A stretch of DNA of 64,000 nt from CAYZNE01 sp964461035 (lineage in GTDB: Archaea; Nanobdellota; Nanobdellia; Woesearchaeales; CAYZNE01). Positions 1 to 8,826 of this stretch are shown here, piece by piece; position 1 is the first letter of the stretch; the number at the start of each line of letters is the position of its first letter. The DNA is taken from the NCBI GenBank assembly GCA_964461035.1, contig CAYWRI010000003.1, positions 1 through 64,000 on the forward strand, given 5' to 3'. A program made the translations under genes and the position numbers. Below the pieces are notes generated by a model. That model did no database searches, was not told the origin of the DNA, and worked only from the letters and a program-made list of their open reading frames with translations.

Positions 1-367
1 TGGAACTAATTTCCATACTCATCTTTATACTTCTTTAGATTTAGTAAATCAAAAACTTCATACTACTATTCAGGTTCCTGTTGATGAAAATAACCGATTT
101 GAAAAAGGATATTTGTTTGGAACAACTTTGCGATTTAAGAAACAAGTAGATGGAGTTTTTGTGCTTATTGCAATATTCCTTAAAGAAGAAACAAATTCTA
201 TTTTGATTGGAGATACAAAAATAGGTGTTGCAGAGTCAATGAAATTAAATTTAATAAATTCTGATACTGAACCTGTATCGCCGTATGAAAAAGAAAAAGG
301 ACTCAGATTTTATTTTGTAGATGGACAACAAAAAGGAATGACTATTGTAATGCCTGAATTTAACTAA
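1..367 (+). CDS. Hypothetical protein, 3' part only (5' end outside window)
   Basis: The reading frame is open from base 2 to the TAA at 365-367, so about 121 C-terminal residues are visible and the start lies before the window. The internal TTG at 113 is not a convincing start, because the frame continues upstream without a stop. The residues look like a mixed beta-rich domain with alternating hydrophobic strands. No family is recognised and no catalytic motif is seen. Confidence 0.6.
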   Translation, partial: GTNFHTHLYTSLDLVNQKLHTTIQVPVDENNRFEKGYLFGTTLRFKKQVDGVFVLIAIFLKEETNSILIGDTKIGVAESMKLNLINSDTEPVSPYEKEKGLRFYFVDGQQKGMTIVMPEFN

Positions 368-442
368 ATTGATATTTTTAGATAATTTTAACTTTTTCAA
401 CTATTTTTTAATCTTAGCTAAGTATTAATAATTTATTTTTTA

Positions 443-796
443 TTATTCGATTTCAAGATAATCCACATTTATACTTGGATTGAATTTTTGTTCTACTTGT
501 CCTTTAACAGTAACTTGTTGTCCGATTAAAGAATTTAAGTAATCCTCGTCGTATTTACTATTTTTATCATAATAAAAACCAGTCATATAACATTCTGTTT
601 TCAAAGTAATCATAAAAGAAGTATTAAATTTTTTAGCTTTTGTAATTCTTCCGGTTATCGTCACTGTTCTTCCAATATTTTCTTCAGTCATATTATTAAG
701 ATTGTGAAGATTGAAATCAAAATTTTCAATCACAAAAAATAATGCGATAATGCCAATCAAACTAATCATGAGAGATATTTTTGTTAAATATTCCAT
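443..796 (-). CDS. Membrane-anchored OB-fold protein
   Basis: This is a 117-residue protein. Residues about 6-24 form one hydrophobic membrane segment. Residues about 38-117 have the alternating strand pattern of an OB fold, with the recurring signatures GRTVTITGRI and GQQVTVKGQV. OB folds of this type bind nucleic acid or are found in short archaeal envelope proteins. A TATA-like box (GCATAAATATAAG on the minus strand) lies about 28 nt before the ATG, suggesting a leaderless transcript. The family is inferred from pattern only; the ligand is unknown. Confidence 0.65.
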   Translation of the reverse strand: MEYLTKISLMISLIGIIALFFVIENFDFNLHNLNNMTEENIGRTVTITGRITKAKKFNTSFMITLKTECYMTGFYYDKNSKYDEDYLNSLIGQQVTVKGQVEQKFNPSINVDYLEIE

Positions 797-946
797 GCAA
801 TAATAATCGATTATTTCTTCTTATATTTATGCGACTTTTCTTCGGATATTTTTTGATATTCACAATTACATTTTATAGACTCATTTTAAGTTTGAATATA
901 CTTTTTAGTCTTATCAATATACAAAAAACCATATGGGAACAGAAAA

Positions 947-956
947 CTTTATAAAC
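947..956 (+). promoter_or_regulatory. TATA box of the pilin gene
   Basis: CTTTATAAAC at 947-956, preceded by an A-rich stretch, matches an archaeal TATA element. The start site would fall near 975-985, giving a leader of about 50 nt. That leader carries the Shine-Dalgarno sequence GAGGTGA before the ATG at 1035. A weaker second candidate (CTATAAAA) lies near 971-978. Confidence 0.5.
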
Positions 957-1034
957 TTCAATATCTAAAGCTATAAAAAGTTAGACAATATGTCTACGAT
1001 AGTATTAATCAAAAATGTGTTTGAGGTGAATAAC

Positions 1035-1538
1035 ATGAATAGAAAAAGAGGTCAAGCGGCCTTAGAGTTTTTAACAACATATGGCTGGGCTTTTCTAGTA
1101 ATTTTAGTTATGATTGCAGCGTTAGCTTACATGGGAGTTCTAGATCCAAAACAAATGATAACAGATTCTTGCGCATCATCAGCTCCATTTACTTGTACTG
1201 GTGCTAGTTCCAGTGTTCTAAGTGCTGTTGGTGCTGCAGATTCAGATTTTAAAATTGAATTTAAAAATGGTTTATCTGAATCCGTAACGGTTTCTTTAGG
1301 CAGTTTAACTGTTGATGGTGTATCCTGTGGTGTAGCCACTATTGCATCTGGAGCTACAATTGTGGGTGGAGGTTCTAGTGTTGTAGATTTAACTGATTCA
1401 TCTGGTGATCTGGATCTTTGTTTGCCTATTGTAAAAAAGGGAGAAAAAGTAAGATTCGTTTTTGAATTCACTTATACTCCTACAAGTTCTACAATAGCGA
1501 GATCTGTAACAGGAAGTGGAGTTTCAACTGCACAATAA
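1035..1538 (+). CDS. Type IV pilin with class III signal peptide
   Basis: The product is a 167-residue archaeal pilin or adhesion-fibre subunit. The start at 1035 is chosen because GAGGTGAATAAC precedes it and because it gives a short basic leader, MNRKRG. The leader is followed directly by QAALEF, the class III prepilin peptidase motif with Gln at +1 and Glu at +5. A hydrophobic helix of about 20 residues comes next, then a Ser/Thr/Gly-rich beta domain with four Cys that may form disulfides. A T-rich tract follows the stop. Prepilin peptidase and assembly ATPase are not in the window. Confidence 0.85.
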   Translation: MNRKRGQAALEFLTTYGWAFLVILVMIAALAYMGVLDPKQMITDSCASSAPFTCTGASSSVLSAVGAADSDFKIEFKNGLSESVTVSLGSLTVDGVSCGVATIASGATIVGGGSSVVDLTDSSGDLDLCLPIVKKGEKVRFVFEFTYTPTSSTIARSVTGSGVSTAQ

Positions 1539-1541
1539 ACA

Positions 1542-1573
1542 ATTTTTATTTTTTTATTTTTTCTTTCTTTTTC
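1542..1573 (+). terminator. Poly-T transcription terminator after the pilin gene
   Basis: Almost uninterrupted T runs begin right after the pilin stop codon, the usual form of archaeal intrinsic termination, with no hairpin needed. It separates the pilin from the following operon, which has its own TATA-like sequence (CTTTAAAAATAAA) near 1675-1688. Confidence 0.55.
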
Positions 1574-1720
1574 TAATATTGTAATAATTTTCTTATTTTA
1601 AAATATATTTCTAAGATGTATTTCTAAGAATTAATGATTAAGATTTTAATGAATTCTACCGCACATAAACAAACCTTTAAAAATAAATAAGATAATGGTT
1701 AGAGTAAGAGGTGTATAAGT

Positions 1721-2281
1721 GTGAATAGGTTGTTTGCAAAGAAGAAAATGAATGCAAGAAGAAATAAGAAAGCATCGTATTTCTTTTTGTTTGATGCAGT
1801 AATCGCAGCAATGGTATTCTTTGGAGCTATCGCTTTAATATCATCAAGTATTTCAGAACCAAAAGATGTGAATTTACCAACGGTTTTCAGTGAATCATTA
1901 CTAAATTATTATTATAAAACTCAAATAACCGAAGTTGACAATTCTTACATTGATTCTATGTATGCGACAGGGTATCTGAAAACTCCTCGTAATACTCTTC
2001 TTGAACAAATGTTGGTTCTATATGAAAGAAACGCATTTGATCCTCACAGTGGAATTGTTCTTCGAGAATTTATAATTAATATAACAAACGCAAAATTACC
2101 TGTTAGTTATGGGTATAACATTACAATTACGGATAATGGAAATCAAAAGTCTATTTATTCAAGAGACTCAATAACTTCATCAAAAGAAGTTCTCACAACA
2201 ACAAGAAAACTTGGATTAGCAACTCTTGACAATAATTCAATATATGGTCCGGTCATATTTTCAGTTAGTGTGTGGTATTAA
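1721..2281 (+). CDS. Pilin-like membrane protein, operon gene 1
   Basis: A 186-residue protein starting at GTG, preceded by AGAGGTG as ribosome-binding site. The N-terminus is strongly basic (about residues 1-17), then a hydrophobic helix (about 20-43) containing FDAVIAAMVFF. This resembles prepilin N-termini, but the canonical Glu at +5 is not evident. The remainder is an extracellular-type domain rich in Asn, Ser and Thr. It directly abuts the next gene, so the two are probably co-translated. It is likely a minor pilin or pilus-tip component; this is inferred from architecture, not from a recognised family. Confidence 0.65.
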   Translation: MNRLFAKKKMNARRNKKASYFFLFDAVIAAMVFFGAIALISSSISEPKDVNLPTVFSESLLNYYYKTQITEVDNSYIDSMYATGYLKTPRNTLLEQMLVLYERNAFDPHSGIVLREFIINITNAKLPVSYGYNITITDNGNQKSIYSRDSITSSKEVLTTTRKLGLATLDNNSIYGPVIFSVSVWY

Positions 2282-3313
2282 ATGAAACTACTAAAAAACA
2301 AAAAAGGAATATTATTTACAATGATGGCCTTGTTATTAGCAACACTGTTTATCATTGTTCTTATTCCCAACAAAACTTTAAGATACAATAATGATGTTGA
2401 CCTGCAAAAATCAAGAGCATTAAACATAAGAGCATATCATGATTATCTCTTAGAATACGTTGATTATGCTATAAAAATACCTGCAAAATATTGTTTAACT
2501 GCTATTGCTCAAAACATGGTTGAAGAAAGTACATATGGTGATGCGAATTTCATTGAAGAAAACTTACAATATTGTTTACAGTATTTTAAACTTCATAATA
2601 TTTCTAATCCTGGGCAGGATATAAATTTAAATCAAACAACGATAAAATCAAGAAAAAGCATAATGGATCAATTAGTTAATTTAACAAGAGATGATTATGG
2701 AATTGAAACAAATTATCTTTTTAATAATATTATTATAACTCAAGTAGAGCCAGACGAATTAGAAATAGGTATTGAATATGAATTTATTTTATCAGGTTCA
2801 GACTTTGTTTTAAAACCTGAAAGATATGAAACAACTGTTCAAATAAATTTTAAAGGTGTTCTTGATCCGATGTATACAATAAAAACAGGTTATGAAAAAT
2901 ATTTTGAAGACATTTTATTATTTGATGAACCATATCAAGATAGTACTTTATTTAATTTACCGTTTGAAGAATTTATGGAACAAGCATCATATGTTCAATA
3001 TTCACGTGGAACTTCTATTGATAATAGATTTTATGATGAGCTTGATTCTTCAGATTTATCTATAATAAGCTTTATTAATGAAGGTGATGTTCCTTATATA
3101 GAAAATAGATCCTATGTTGATATTGAATATTTCAGAGGAACAAATTTTAGTTGTTGCGAGCTTTACTGTTTAGACGCTGATAACAATAATGATTGTGATG
3201 TTGACCAGGGTTTCAGAATTGATATGTATACTTTGTTTGGAATATCATCTTCATTATCAGGATTTAATTTAAGCACAAATAATTGGATGCCCGTTTGCAG
3301 TGTGTGTCCATGA
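2282..3313 (+). CDS. Membrane-anchored, Cys-containing pilin-like protein, operon gene 2
   Basis: A 343-residue protein whose ATG follows the previous stop with no gap. It has a short basic leader (MKLLKNKKG), one hydrophobic helix (about 10-29) and a large polar domain. The C-terminal 60 residues contain clustered cysteines (CCELYC, then C near 303 and CSVC), suggesting disulfides or metal binding outside the cell. The stop overlaps the next start (ATGA). No family is recognised. Position and topology suggest a surface-filament component. Confidence 0.65.
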   Translation: MKLLKNKKGILFTMMALLLATLFIIVLIPNKTLRYNNDVDLQKSRALNIRAYHDYLLEYVDYAIKIPAKYCLTAIAQNMVEESTYGDANFIEENLQYCLQYFKLHNISNPGQDINLNQTTIKSRKSIMDQLVNLTRDDYGIETNYLFNNIIITQVEPDELEIGIEYEFILSGSDFVLKPERYETTVQINFKGVLDPMYTIKTGYEKYFEDILLFDEPYQDSTLFNLPFEEFMEQASYVQYSRGTSIDNRFYDELDSSDLSIISFINEGDVPYIENRSYVDIEYFRGTNFSCCELYCLDADNNNDCDVDQGFRIDMYTLFGISSSLSGFNLSTNNWMPVCSVCP

Positions 3314-3783
3314 TAATTAAAATGGGAAAAATAACAAAAGATACAGCTTTATTTGAGTTAACACTAAGAAAATATGAAAAACCTCAAAGTCTTGAAGATC
3401 GAGAACTAGTTAGAAAACTCTGTTTATCATTAGGTGTTTTACAACCAGGTGATTCAAGAGATGTTATAGTGGACATACTCTGGGTTTTTCTTAAGAATAA
3501 ATCTAAACTAATGTCAAGTAGAGAAATCGAAGAAAAGACTATTGAACTTAGAACAAAACTAAATCAACCATTAAAAGGTATAGCTCCAAGTAATATACGA
3601 CGACAAATACTAAGATTAAGAGACATATTTCTTATTGAAAAAATTAATACAGAATATAAAATAAGAGAAAACAATACTTTTTCAGAAATATTCTCTGAAA
3701 ACATAGAAAGATACTATCTAAAATCAATACTTGATAGAGTTAAAGAATATCTTAAAGAAACTGATAAACGATTTGAGTTGTAG
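3310..3783 (+). CDS. Predicted winged-helix protein, operon gene 3
   Basis: A 157-residue cytosolic protein. The start at 3310 is chosen because ATGA overlaps the upstream stop; a longer reading from 3283 would lie inside the previous gene. The protein is helix-rich, and about residues 50-110 show a helix-helix-recognition helix pattern ending in IRRQILRLRD, then a possible wing. It is tentatively a DNA-binding protein. Its place between pilin-like genes and a P-loop kinase suggests it regulates or partners the operon. Confidence 0.6.
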   Translation: MIIKMGKITKDTALFELTLRKYEKPQSLEDRELVRKLCLSLGVLQPGDSRDVIVDILWVFLKNKSKLMSSREIEEKTIELRTKLNQPLKGIAPSNIRRQILRLRDIFLIEKINTEYKIRENNTFSEIFSENIERYYLKSILDRVKEYLKETDKRFEL

Positions 3784-3784
3784 T

Positions 3785-4357
3785 ATGAATAAAATAATTA
3801 GTCTAATTGGGCCTAGAACTGTTGGCAAAACAACAATTGGGAAAGAATTAAGTTTAATTTCTGGTTATAAATTAATTGATATTGATCAGATAATGTTAAA
3901 AGTTCTAAAAAATAAAGGAAAAATATTTGGTTATGCAAACAAATATGGTTGGAATAAATATTTTGAAAAAGTTAATAAAAAATTAAATAAAATAATAAAA
4001 GATAACAAAAACAAAAACATGATATTAGATTTAGGTGGAGGGACAATTGCAGCAAATTATCCTTCATGTAATCTGAATGCAAAATTCATTAAAAAAAATT
4101 CAACAACCTTCTTAATTTTGCCAACTGTTAACAATGAAGAAAATATAAAAATCCTTTTCAAAAGAGAAAAAAATAGAAATAAATCTGATAGTAATATTTG
4201 GGTCACAGGTTGGTCAGAAGAAAAACTTAATAAAAAGGTCAAAAATGATTATGTTACAAGAATATCAACTTTTAAGAAGTATGCAAATTTCAGTGTTTAT
4301 ACAAAATATAAATCTCCTAAACAAGTTGCTAAAAATATATTGAAGGAGTTTAATTAA
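3785..4357 (+). CDS. P-loop kinase resembling shikimate kinase
   Basis: A 190-residue protein starting at ATG 3785, one base after the previous stop. It opens with the Walker A motif GPRTVGKT (residues 8-15), followed by GKELS and the acidic stretch IDIDQI. This is the order seen in shikimate kinase and related small-molecule kinases. A glycine-rich DLGGGT (about 79-84) also matches that family. No other aromatic-pathway gene is nearby, so shikimate is not a secure substrate. The open alternative is a nucleotide or metabolite kinase tied to the surrounding operon. Confidence 0.65.
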   Translation: MNKIISLIGPRTVGKTTIGKELSLISGYKLIDIDQIMLKVLKNKGKIFGYANKYGWNKYFEKVNKKLNKIIKDNKNKNMILDLGGGTIAANYPSCNLNAKFIKKNSTTFLILPTVNNEENIKILFKREKNRNKSDSNIWVTGWSEEKLNKKVKNDYVTRISTFKKYANFSVYTKYKSPKQVAKNILKEFN

Positions 4358-4358
4358 A

Positions 4359-5612
4359 ATGGTCTATATGTCTGAAGATGATTCAGATTTGTTATTGGAA
4401 ATTGTAAAAAGAGAATTATTTGATTTAAATTACAACCCTTTTTTCTTAGATATGGGCACAGGTTCAGGAATAATAAGTTTAAATATTTTTAATAAAGTGA
4501 AAGAAGTTTATGCTGTTGATATTGACCAAAAATCAATTAACTACATTCATAATAAAATAAATTCTCTAAACAATTCAATAATAATTAAAGACCAACGTAA
4601 AAATAATAAACAAATAAAGACTTCAAACAATAATTCGGTAGTAGACTTAAAAAAATCAGAACAACAATCCAAAATAAAAAACATTCATCTTGTAAGATCT
4701 GATTTATATTCAAATCTTAATTTTCTCAAAGCGAAATTTGATATTATCTCATTTAATCCACCATACTTACCTGATGAAAAGAATAAAAAAGACAATGATA
4801 TTGCATTAAATGGTGGAAAACAAGGTTATGAAACAATAATAAAATTTCTTGAAAATTCAAAGGATTACTTAAAAAAAGATGGTTTTATTCTGCTTTTATT
4901 CTCTTCAAAAAGCAAAAAAAACATTATTTTTCAAAAAGCTAAAGCTCTTAACTATTCATGTTCACTATTAGCAAAAAAAGGTCTTTTCTTTGAAAAATTA
5001 TATGTTTACAAAATAAAACCCTCTGAGTATTTTCTTGCTCAAGGAAAAAGAGGAAAAATATATTTCTTTGAAAAAAATAATGAAAAATTCATAAGAAAAA
5101 TGGCATTGAAAGAAAGCAAAGCCATGGGAAACATAGAAAATGAAGCAAGATTTAATCAATTATTGAACAAACACGATATTGGTCCAAAATTTATAAGTTA
5201 TAATAAAGAAAACAATTCTTTAATACGAGAATTTATTGAAGGTGAATTCTTAGGAGATTATTTAATTTCCCATTTAGAAAAAGAAATAATATCTGTTCTA
5301 AAAAAAATACTTTTGTTAATGTTAGAACTTGACTCACTAAAAATTAATAAACAAGAAATGACAAATCCTTACAAAAATATAATTGTAACAAACAATGGAG
5401 TTCCAGAACTAATCGATTTTGAGAGGTGTAGATTTTCTCAAACTCCTAAGAATACAACTCAATTCCTACAATATTTATCTTCAAATCCTTTAAAATTAAT
5501 ACTTAAAAAAAAGAAAATAAACTTTAATAGACAAGAAACAATGCGTATTTCTAAGAAATACAAAGAAACCTATAATAAAAATTTAATTCTGGAATTTATT
5601 AAGAAATTATAA
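4359..5612 (+). CDS. Fusion: HemK-like methyltransferase plus Ser/Thr kinase-like domain
   Basis: A 417-residue two-domain protein. Residues 1-215 are a Rossmann methyltransferase with SAM motif DMGTGSG (31-37) and the N-methyltransferase signature NPPY (133-136), as in HemK/PrmC/Mtq2 enzymes that methylate release-factor Gln. A polar low-complexity insert (about 70-108) separates the two motifs. Residues 222-417 resemble the archaeal predicted kinase family COG2112: a Gly-rich loop (QGKRGKIYF), a Lys and Glu pair, then NPYKN (336-340) and IDFER (352-356) as catalytic-loop and DFG equivalents. Start is 1 nt after the previous gene's stop. Domain calls are from motifs; the joint function is unknown. 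Confidence 0.75.
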   Translation: MVYMSEDDSDLLLEIVKRELFDLNYNPFFLDMGTGSGIISLNIFNKVKEVYAVDIDQKSINYIHNKINSLNNSIIIKDQRKNNKQIKTSNNNSVVDLKKSEQQSKIKNIHLVRSDLYSNLNFLKAKFDIISFNPPYLPDEKNKKDNDIALNGGKQGYETIIKFLENSKDYLKKDGFILLLFSSKSKKNIIFQKAKALNYSCSLLAKKGLFFEKLYVYKIKPSEYFLAQGKRGKIYFFEKNNEKFIRKMALKESKAMGNIENEARFNQLLNKHDIGPKFISYNKENNSLIREFIEGEFLGDYLISHLEKEIISVLKKILLLMLELDSLKINKQEMTNPYKNIIVTNNGVPELIDFERCRFSQTPKNTTQFLQYLSSNPLKLILKKKKINFNRQETMRISKKYKETYNKNLILEFIKKL

Positions 5613-5619
5613 TTAAATT

Positions 5620-5671
5620 GAATATTAATCCGGTTATTTCTTAATAAAAGAAGAAGCAACCATCAATATTC
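5620..5671. other. Extended hairpin in intergenic space
   Basis: GAATATT (5620-5626) pairs with AATATTC (5665-5671). Inside it GGTT (5632-5635) pairs with AACC (5658-5661), and TTCTT (5638-5642) pairs with AAGAA (5648-5652) over an AATAA loop. It lies between the fusion gene stop and the next TATA box (TTTTATAAAC near 5725). It could be a processing or termination structure, or a small RNA. No known family was recognised. Confidence 0.4.
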
Positions 5672-5752
5672 TGCAATCTGTAAAAGGAAGTTATTCTAAT
5701 CCCTTCAGAGAATTAACAAATTTTATAAACACATAATTTTATATTACTGGAT

Positions 5753-6301
5753 ATGCAGCACCATAGAAAATTAGTTAATGCAATGCACAAAAATGCATGG
5801 TCTAAAGAAGAAATAGCTGAAAGTGTGGAAAAATTGCATAAATTTAGAACTCAAGAATCTAAATCTTTAATGATTAGTAAATACTGGATTAACATAGTTT
5901 TAATTTTTCTTTCAGTTGTCTTTAGCATTTCAATTTTGGTTCCAATAATTTTTGTAACAGATAAACTTACAGCTTTAACTATAACTATATTTTTTGGATT
6001 AATAATGGGCCTTACTCTAACAAATTCAATTTTGAGTTTAGAAGATTTTAATAATAAACATAAATTAATGTCGGATGTAATATTGTTTATTGTAATTTTA
6101 ATACTTTCTTTTATTACACTTAAATTAATTTTTAATTACATAAACTTTAATAAAACGCCAATTTATTATTGTGTAAGTTTTGCAATTAGTTTTGCTATTC
6201 CTACCTTAATTTCAAAATTACATTACATTCATGAAACTAAGAAATTGCAAAAAAACAAAAATAAAAAAACAAAACTTAAATATTATAAGAATATAAAATG
6301 A
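5753..6301 (+). CDS. Four-helix integral membrane protein, unknown
   Basis: A 182-residue protein with a helical cytosolic N-terminus (about 1-43) and four predicted membrane segments (about 46-68, 72-95, 107-127, 136-155), ending in a very basic tail. The start is supported by a TATA-like box ATTTTATAAAC centred about 25 nt upstream, implying a leaderless mRNA. The stop overlaps the next start (ATGA), so both genes form one transcript. No family is recognised. Confidence 0.6.
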   Translation: MQHHRKLVNAMHKNAWSKEEIAESVEKLHKFRTQESKSLMISKYWINIVLIFLSVVFSISILVPIIFVTDKLTALTITIFFGLIMGLTLTNSILSLEDFNNKHKLMSDVILFIVILILSFITLKLIFNYINFNKTPIYYCVSFAISFAIPTLISKLHYIHETKKLQKNKNKKTKLKYYKNIK

Positions 6302-6705
6302 AAAAGATGAATATTAAAGAATGGACAGAAGTTTATTTCAGGCATAAAGATTTGTTTGAAAAATCACTTGATAATATAAAAGAAGAAGAAAATCATTTAA
6401 TACTTGAATATAAAAATAGAAAAGATGTAGCAATACTAAGACCTGTTTTTGATGATTCAATCTTTGAAGAATTACATACTTTAGAAAATAAATATGATAA
6501 AAAATTCATTGTATGTTCAAAAGCAAGTACAAATGTAGAATTCTTGATTAAAAATTGGAAAAGATTTTTAATAAAAAAATTAGTTATCATATTTGTAGAC
6601 ATAATTACAAACAATAAGATTCTCATAAACACTTATTTACATAACATGGTTTCTGATACGGATAAACTAGACATTTCTGTTAAAACACTTTTTGCTAATC
6701 AATAA
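6298..6705 (+). CDS. Hypothetical cytosolic protein
   Basis: A 135-residue protein overlapping the membrane protein gene by 4 nt. It alternates short helices and strands (for example ILEYKNRKDVAILRP and KKLVIIFVD), compatible with a small alpha/beta fold. The overlap suggests it works with the membrane protein, perhaps as a soluble partner. No motif or family is recognised. Confidence 0.55.
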   Translation: MKKMNIKEWTEVYFRHKDLFEKSLDNIKEEENHLILEYKNRKDVAILRPVFDDSIFEELHTLENKYDKKFIVCSKASTNVEFLIKNWKRFLIKKLVIIFVDIITNNKILINTYLHNMVSDTDKLDISVKTLFANQ

Positions 6706-6708
6706 TAT

Positions 6709-7032
6709 TTATTTCTTAGAACTTTTTTTAACAGTTTTCTTTTTAGTGGCTTTTCTCTTAGTTTTCTTCTTTTTAACAGGTTTTTTTTGAGTTGGTTTAG
6801 CAACAACTTTATCTGCTTCTTTAAGAAATTCTTTAACATGTTTTTCAACAAGGTCTTTTATTTTTTTATTTGACTCCACAGAATGTTTAATTATATCTTT
6901 TGCAAGTTTTTTAGATTGAACAGCATCAAGATTGTATTTATCTTTAAGTTCTTTCATAAGAACATCTAAATGCTCTTTACCTATGTAAGCAAGACCAAAA
7001 CCAAATTGTAAAGTTTTTTTTAATATATCCAT
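6709..7032 (-). CDS. Phasin-like helical protein with Lys-rich tail
   Basis: A 107-residue protein with two long amphipathic helices over about residues 1-72, resembling the PhaF/PhaI phasin-like family (N-terminal pattern LQFGFGLAYIGKEHLDVLMKEL). The last 35 residues are nearly all Lys, Thr, Ser and Pro, like the DNA-binding tail of PhaF or histone H1. The strong Shine-Dalgarno GGGAGGTAA fixes the ATG at 7032. It sits immediately downstream of ubiB. A nucleoid or granule-associated role is inference. Confidence 0.6.
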   Translation of the reverse strand: MDILKKTLQFGFGLAYIGKEHLDVLMKELKDKYNLDAVQSKKLAKDIIKHSVESNKKIKDLVEKHVKEFLKEADKVVAKPTQKKPVKKKKTKRKATKKKTVKKSSKK

Positions 7033-7075
7033 TTTATTACCTCCCGTAAATATAACATTTATTTATTTTTATTAT

Positions 7076-8737
7076 TTAATAATTTTCTTGTTTATTAGTA
7101 TTCGTATTCATCATTCTTATTAAACGTATTAATAAAATTAAAGCAAGTAAAAATGTTATATATCCTAGATTAATTCCGAGTATTGTTGTTGCTTTACCAG
7201 CATAAAAAAATATTGGTGTGGCAATAAATAATGCTGCAATTATATATGATATTGATTTTTTATTACTGGAAGAATCCATATGTTTTTCTATATCTTTAAT
7301 TTCTTGATCTTCAACATGAAATTCAAAGTTACCTGATTCAATTTTTTTAAGAAATTCTATCAAATGTTCAGGAAGCTCGGTATATAAATCCCTATTTGAA
7401 ATCATTTTTTTAATTGTTTTCTTTGCAATATTTATAGGATTATACTTTTCCGCAACAATCTTTTCAATATTTGGACGCATCATTTCCTCAATATTTGTTT
7501 TAGGATAAATTTCTAAGCCAATACCTTCAAGATCCACAAGTGATTTTACTAAAAGCATTACACTTGATGGAAAAACCAAACCATGATTTACACCTGAATT
7601 TATTCCTTTATACGCAGTCAAAATAAAACTACACTTACCAATTGATTTTCCATACCAATTCTTTATTATTTCTTTAGCGTCTTTTTTAAATGATTCAAGT
7701 TGTGCATTCTCAGTTTTTTCAGATAAATTAATAAGTCCTTGAATACATTGATTTATATCTTCATTAATTAAAGCTACAAAAACTTCACTTATTTTTGTTC
7801 TTATTTCTTTACTTATATAACCAACCATTCCAAAATCAAGAAGTAAAGGAGTGTTATTTTTTGCAATAAAAATGTTTCCCGGATGTGGATCTGCATGAAA
7901 AAATCCGTCAACAAAAATCATTTTGGAAAAAGAATTTATCAATTTTTGACAAAATTCTTTTCTATCATCTTCATTTTTAAATTTATGATAATATATATTT
8001 TCAGCTTTTTCAAATTCTAAAACCAGAATCTTATCTGTTGTAAATTCTTCAAAAGTTTTTGGAATTATAACGTTTTGTTCTTTTAAATTTTCACGAATAA
8101 TATTTATGTTTTCTACTTCTTTTCTAAAGTTAAGTTCATTCAGTGTCCATTCTGCATACTCTTTTATTATTTCAACAAGATTATAATTTCTTAGCTTAGG
8201 AAAATGCTTATCTAATAAATGTGCTAGGAAAAAAAGAATATCAAGATCTCTTAGAATAATCTTTTTTGCATCAGGTTTCTGAACTTTTACAACTACTTCT
8301 TCCCCTGTCTTTAATTTTGCTCTATGAACCTGTGCTAAAGATGCAGTTGCAAGAGGGCTTTTATTAAAACTAGCAAATAATTTATTTAATTTTTTACCTG
8401 TTTCTAATTCAATAGTTTTTTTAACCACAAAATATGAAATTGGTTTTGAATGCTCTTGCAATTTTCTTAACTCTTTACAATATTCATCAGGAACCATATC
8501 AGGTCTTACACTTAGTATTTGTCCTAATTTAATAAATGCGGGACCCAATCTTTCAAAAGCTCTTCTTAATCTTACTGGGTGTGAATCAATAATATTTTTA
8601 TTTTTCTTAGAACTTTTTTTAACAAAATGATGCAAATTTATTTTACTAATAGCAAAATCAAATCCTTCTTCAAAAAACACACTAAGAATCTTACTAAATC
8701 TACTTATATCTTTTATGTTTTCAGACAATTTACTCAT
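7076..8737 (-). CDS. ubiB: UbiB/ABC1 (AarF) family atypical kinase
   Basis: A 553-residue atypical protein-kinase-like ATPase with all family landmarks. KLGQ is at 70-73, the Ala-rich loop ASLAQVHRA at 132-140, the ATP Lys at about 151, HADPHPGN at 281-288 and DFG at 301-303. Two membrane helices lie near the C-terminus (about 497-540), anchoring it in the membrane. In bacteria and mitochondria the family supports quinone and isoprenoid-lipid metabolism; the role in archaea is unsettled. TATA-like GATTTTTAAAAAC lies upstream of the ATG. Confidence 0.9.
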   Translation of the reverse strand: MSKLSENIKDISRFSKILSVFFEEGFDFAISKINLHHFVKKSSKKNKNIIDSHPVRLRRAFERLGPAFIKLGQILSVRPDMVPDEYCKELRKLQEHSKPISYFVVKKTIELETGKKLNKLFASFNKSPLATASLAQVHRAKLKTGEEVVVKVQKPDAKKIILRDLDILFFLAHLLDKHFPKLRNYNLVEIIKEYAEWTLNELNFRKEVENINIIRENLKEQNVIIPKTFEEFTTDKILVLEFEKAENIYYHKFKNEDDRKEFCQKLINSFSKMIFVDGFFHADPHPGNIFIAKNNTPLLLDFGMVGYISKEIRTKISEVFVALINEDINQCIQGLINLSEKTENAQLESFKKDAKEIIKNWYGKSIGKCSFILTAYKGINSGVNHGLVFPSSVMLLVKSLVDLEGIGLEIYPKTNIEEMMRPNIEKIVAEKYNPINIAKKTIKKMISNRDLYTELPEHLIEFLKKIESGNFEFHVEDQEIKDIEKHMDSSSNKKSISYIIAALFIATPIFFYAGKATTILGINLGYITFLLALILLIRLIRMMNTNTNKQENY

Positions 8738-8826
8738 ATTCTTATCTTAACATCGAGTTTTTAAAAATCTTTTCAAATTTTAGTTGTAAACAGATAAAAC
8801 TTTTATCATAATTTATCGAGATATTG

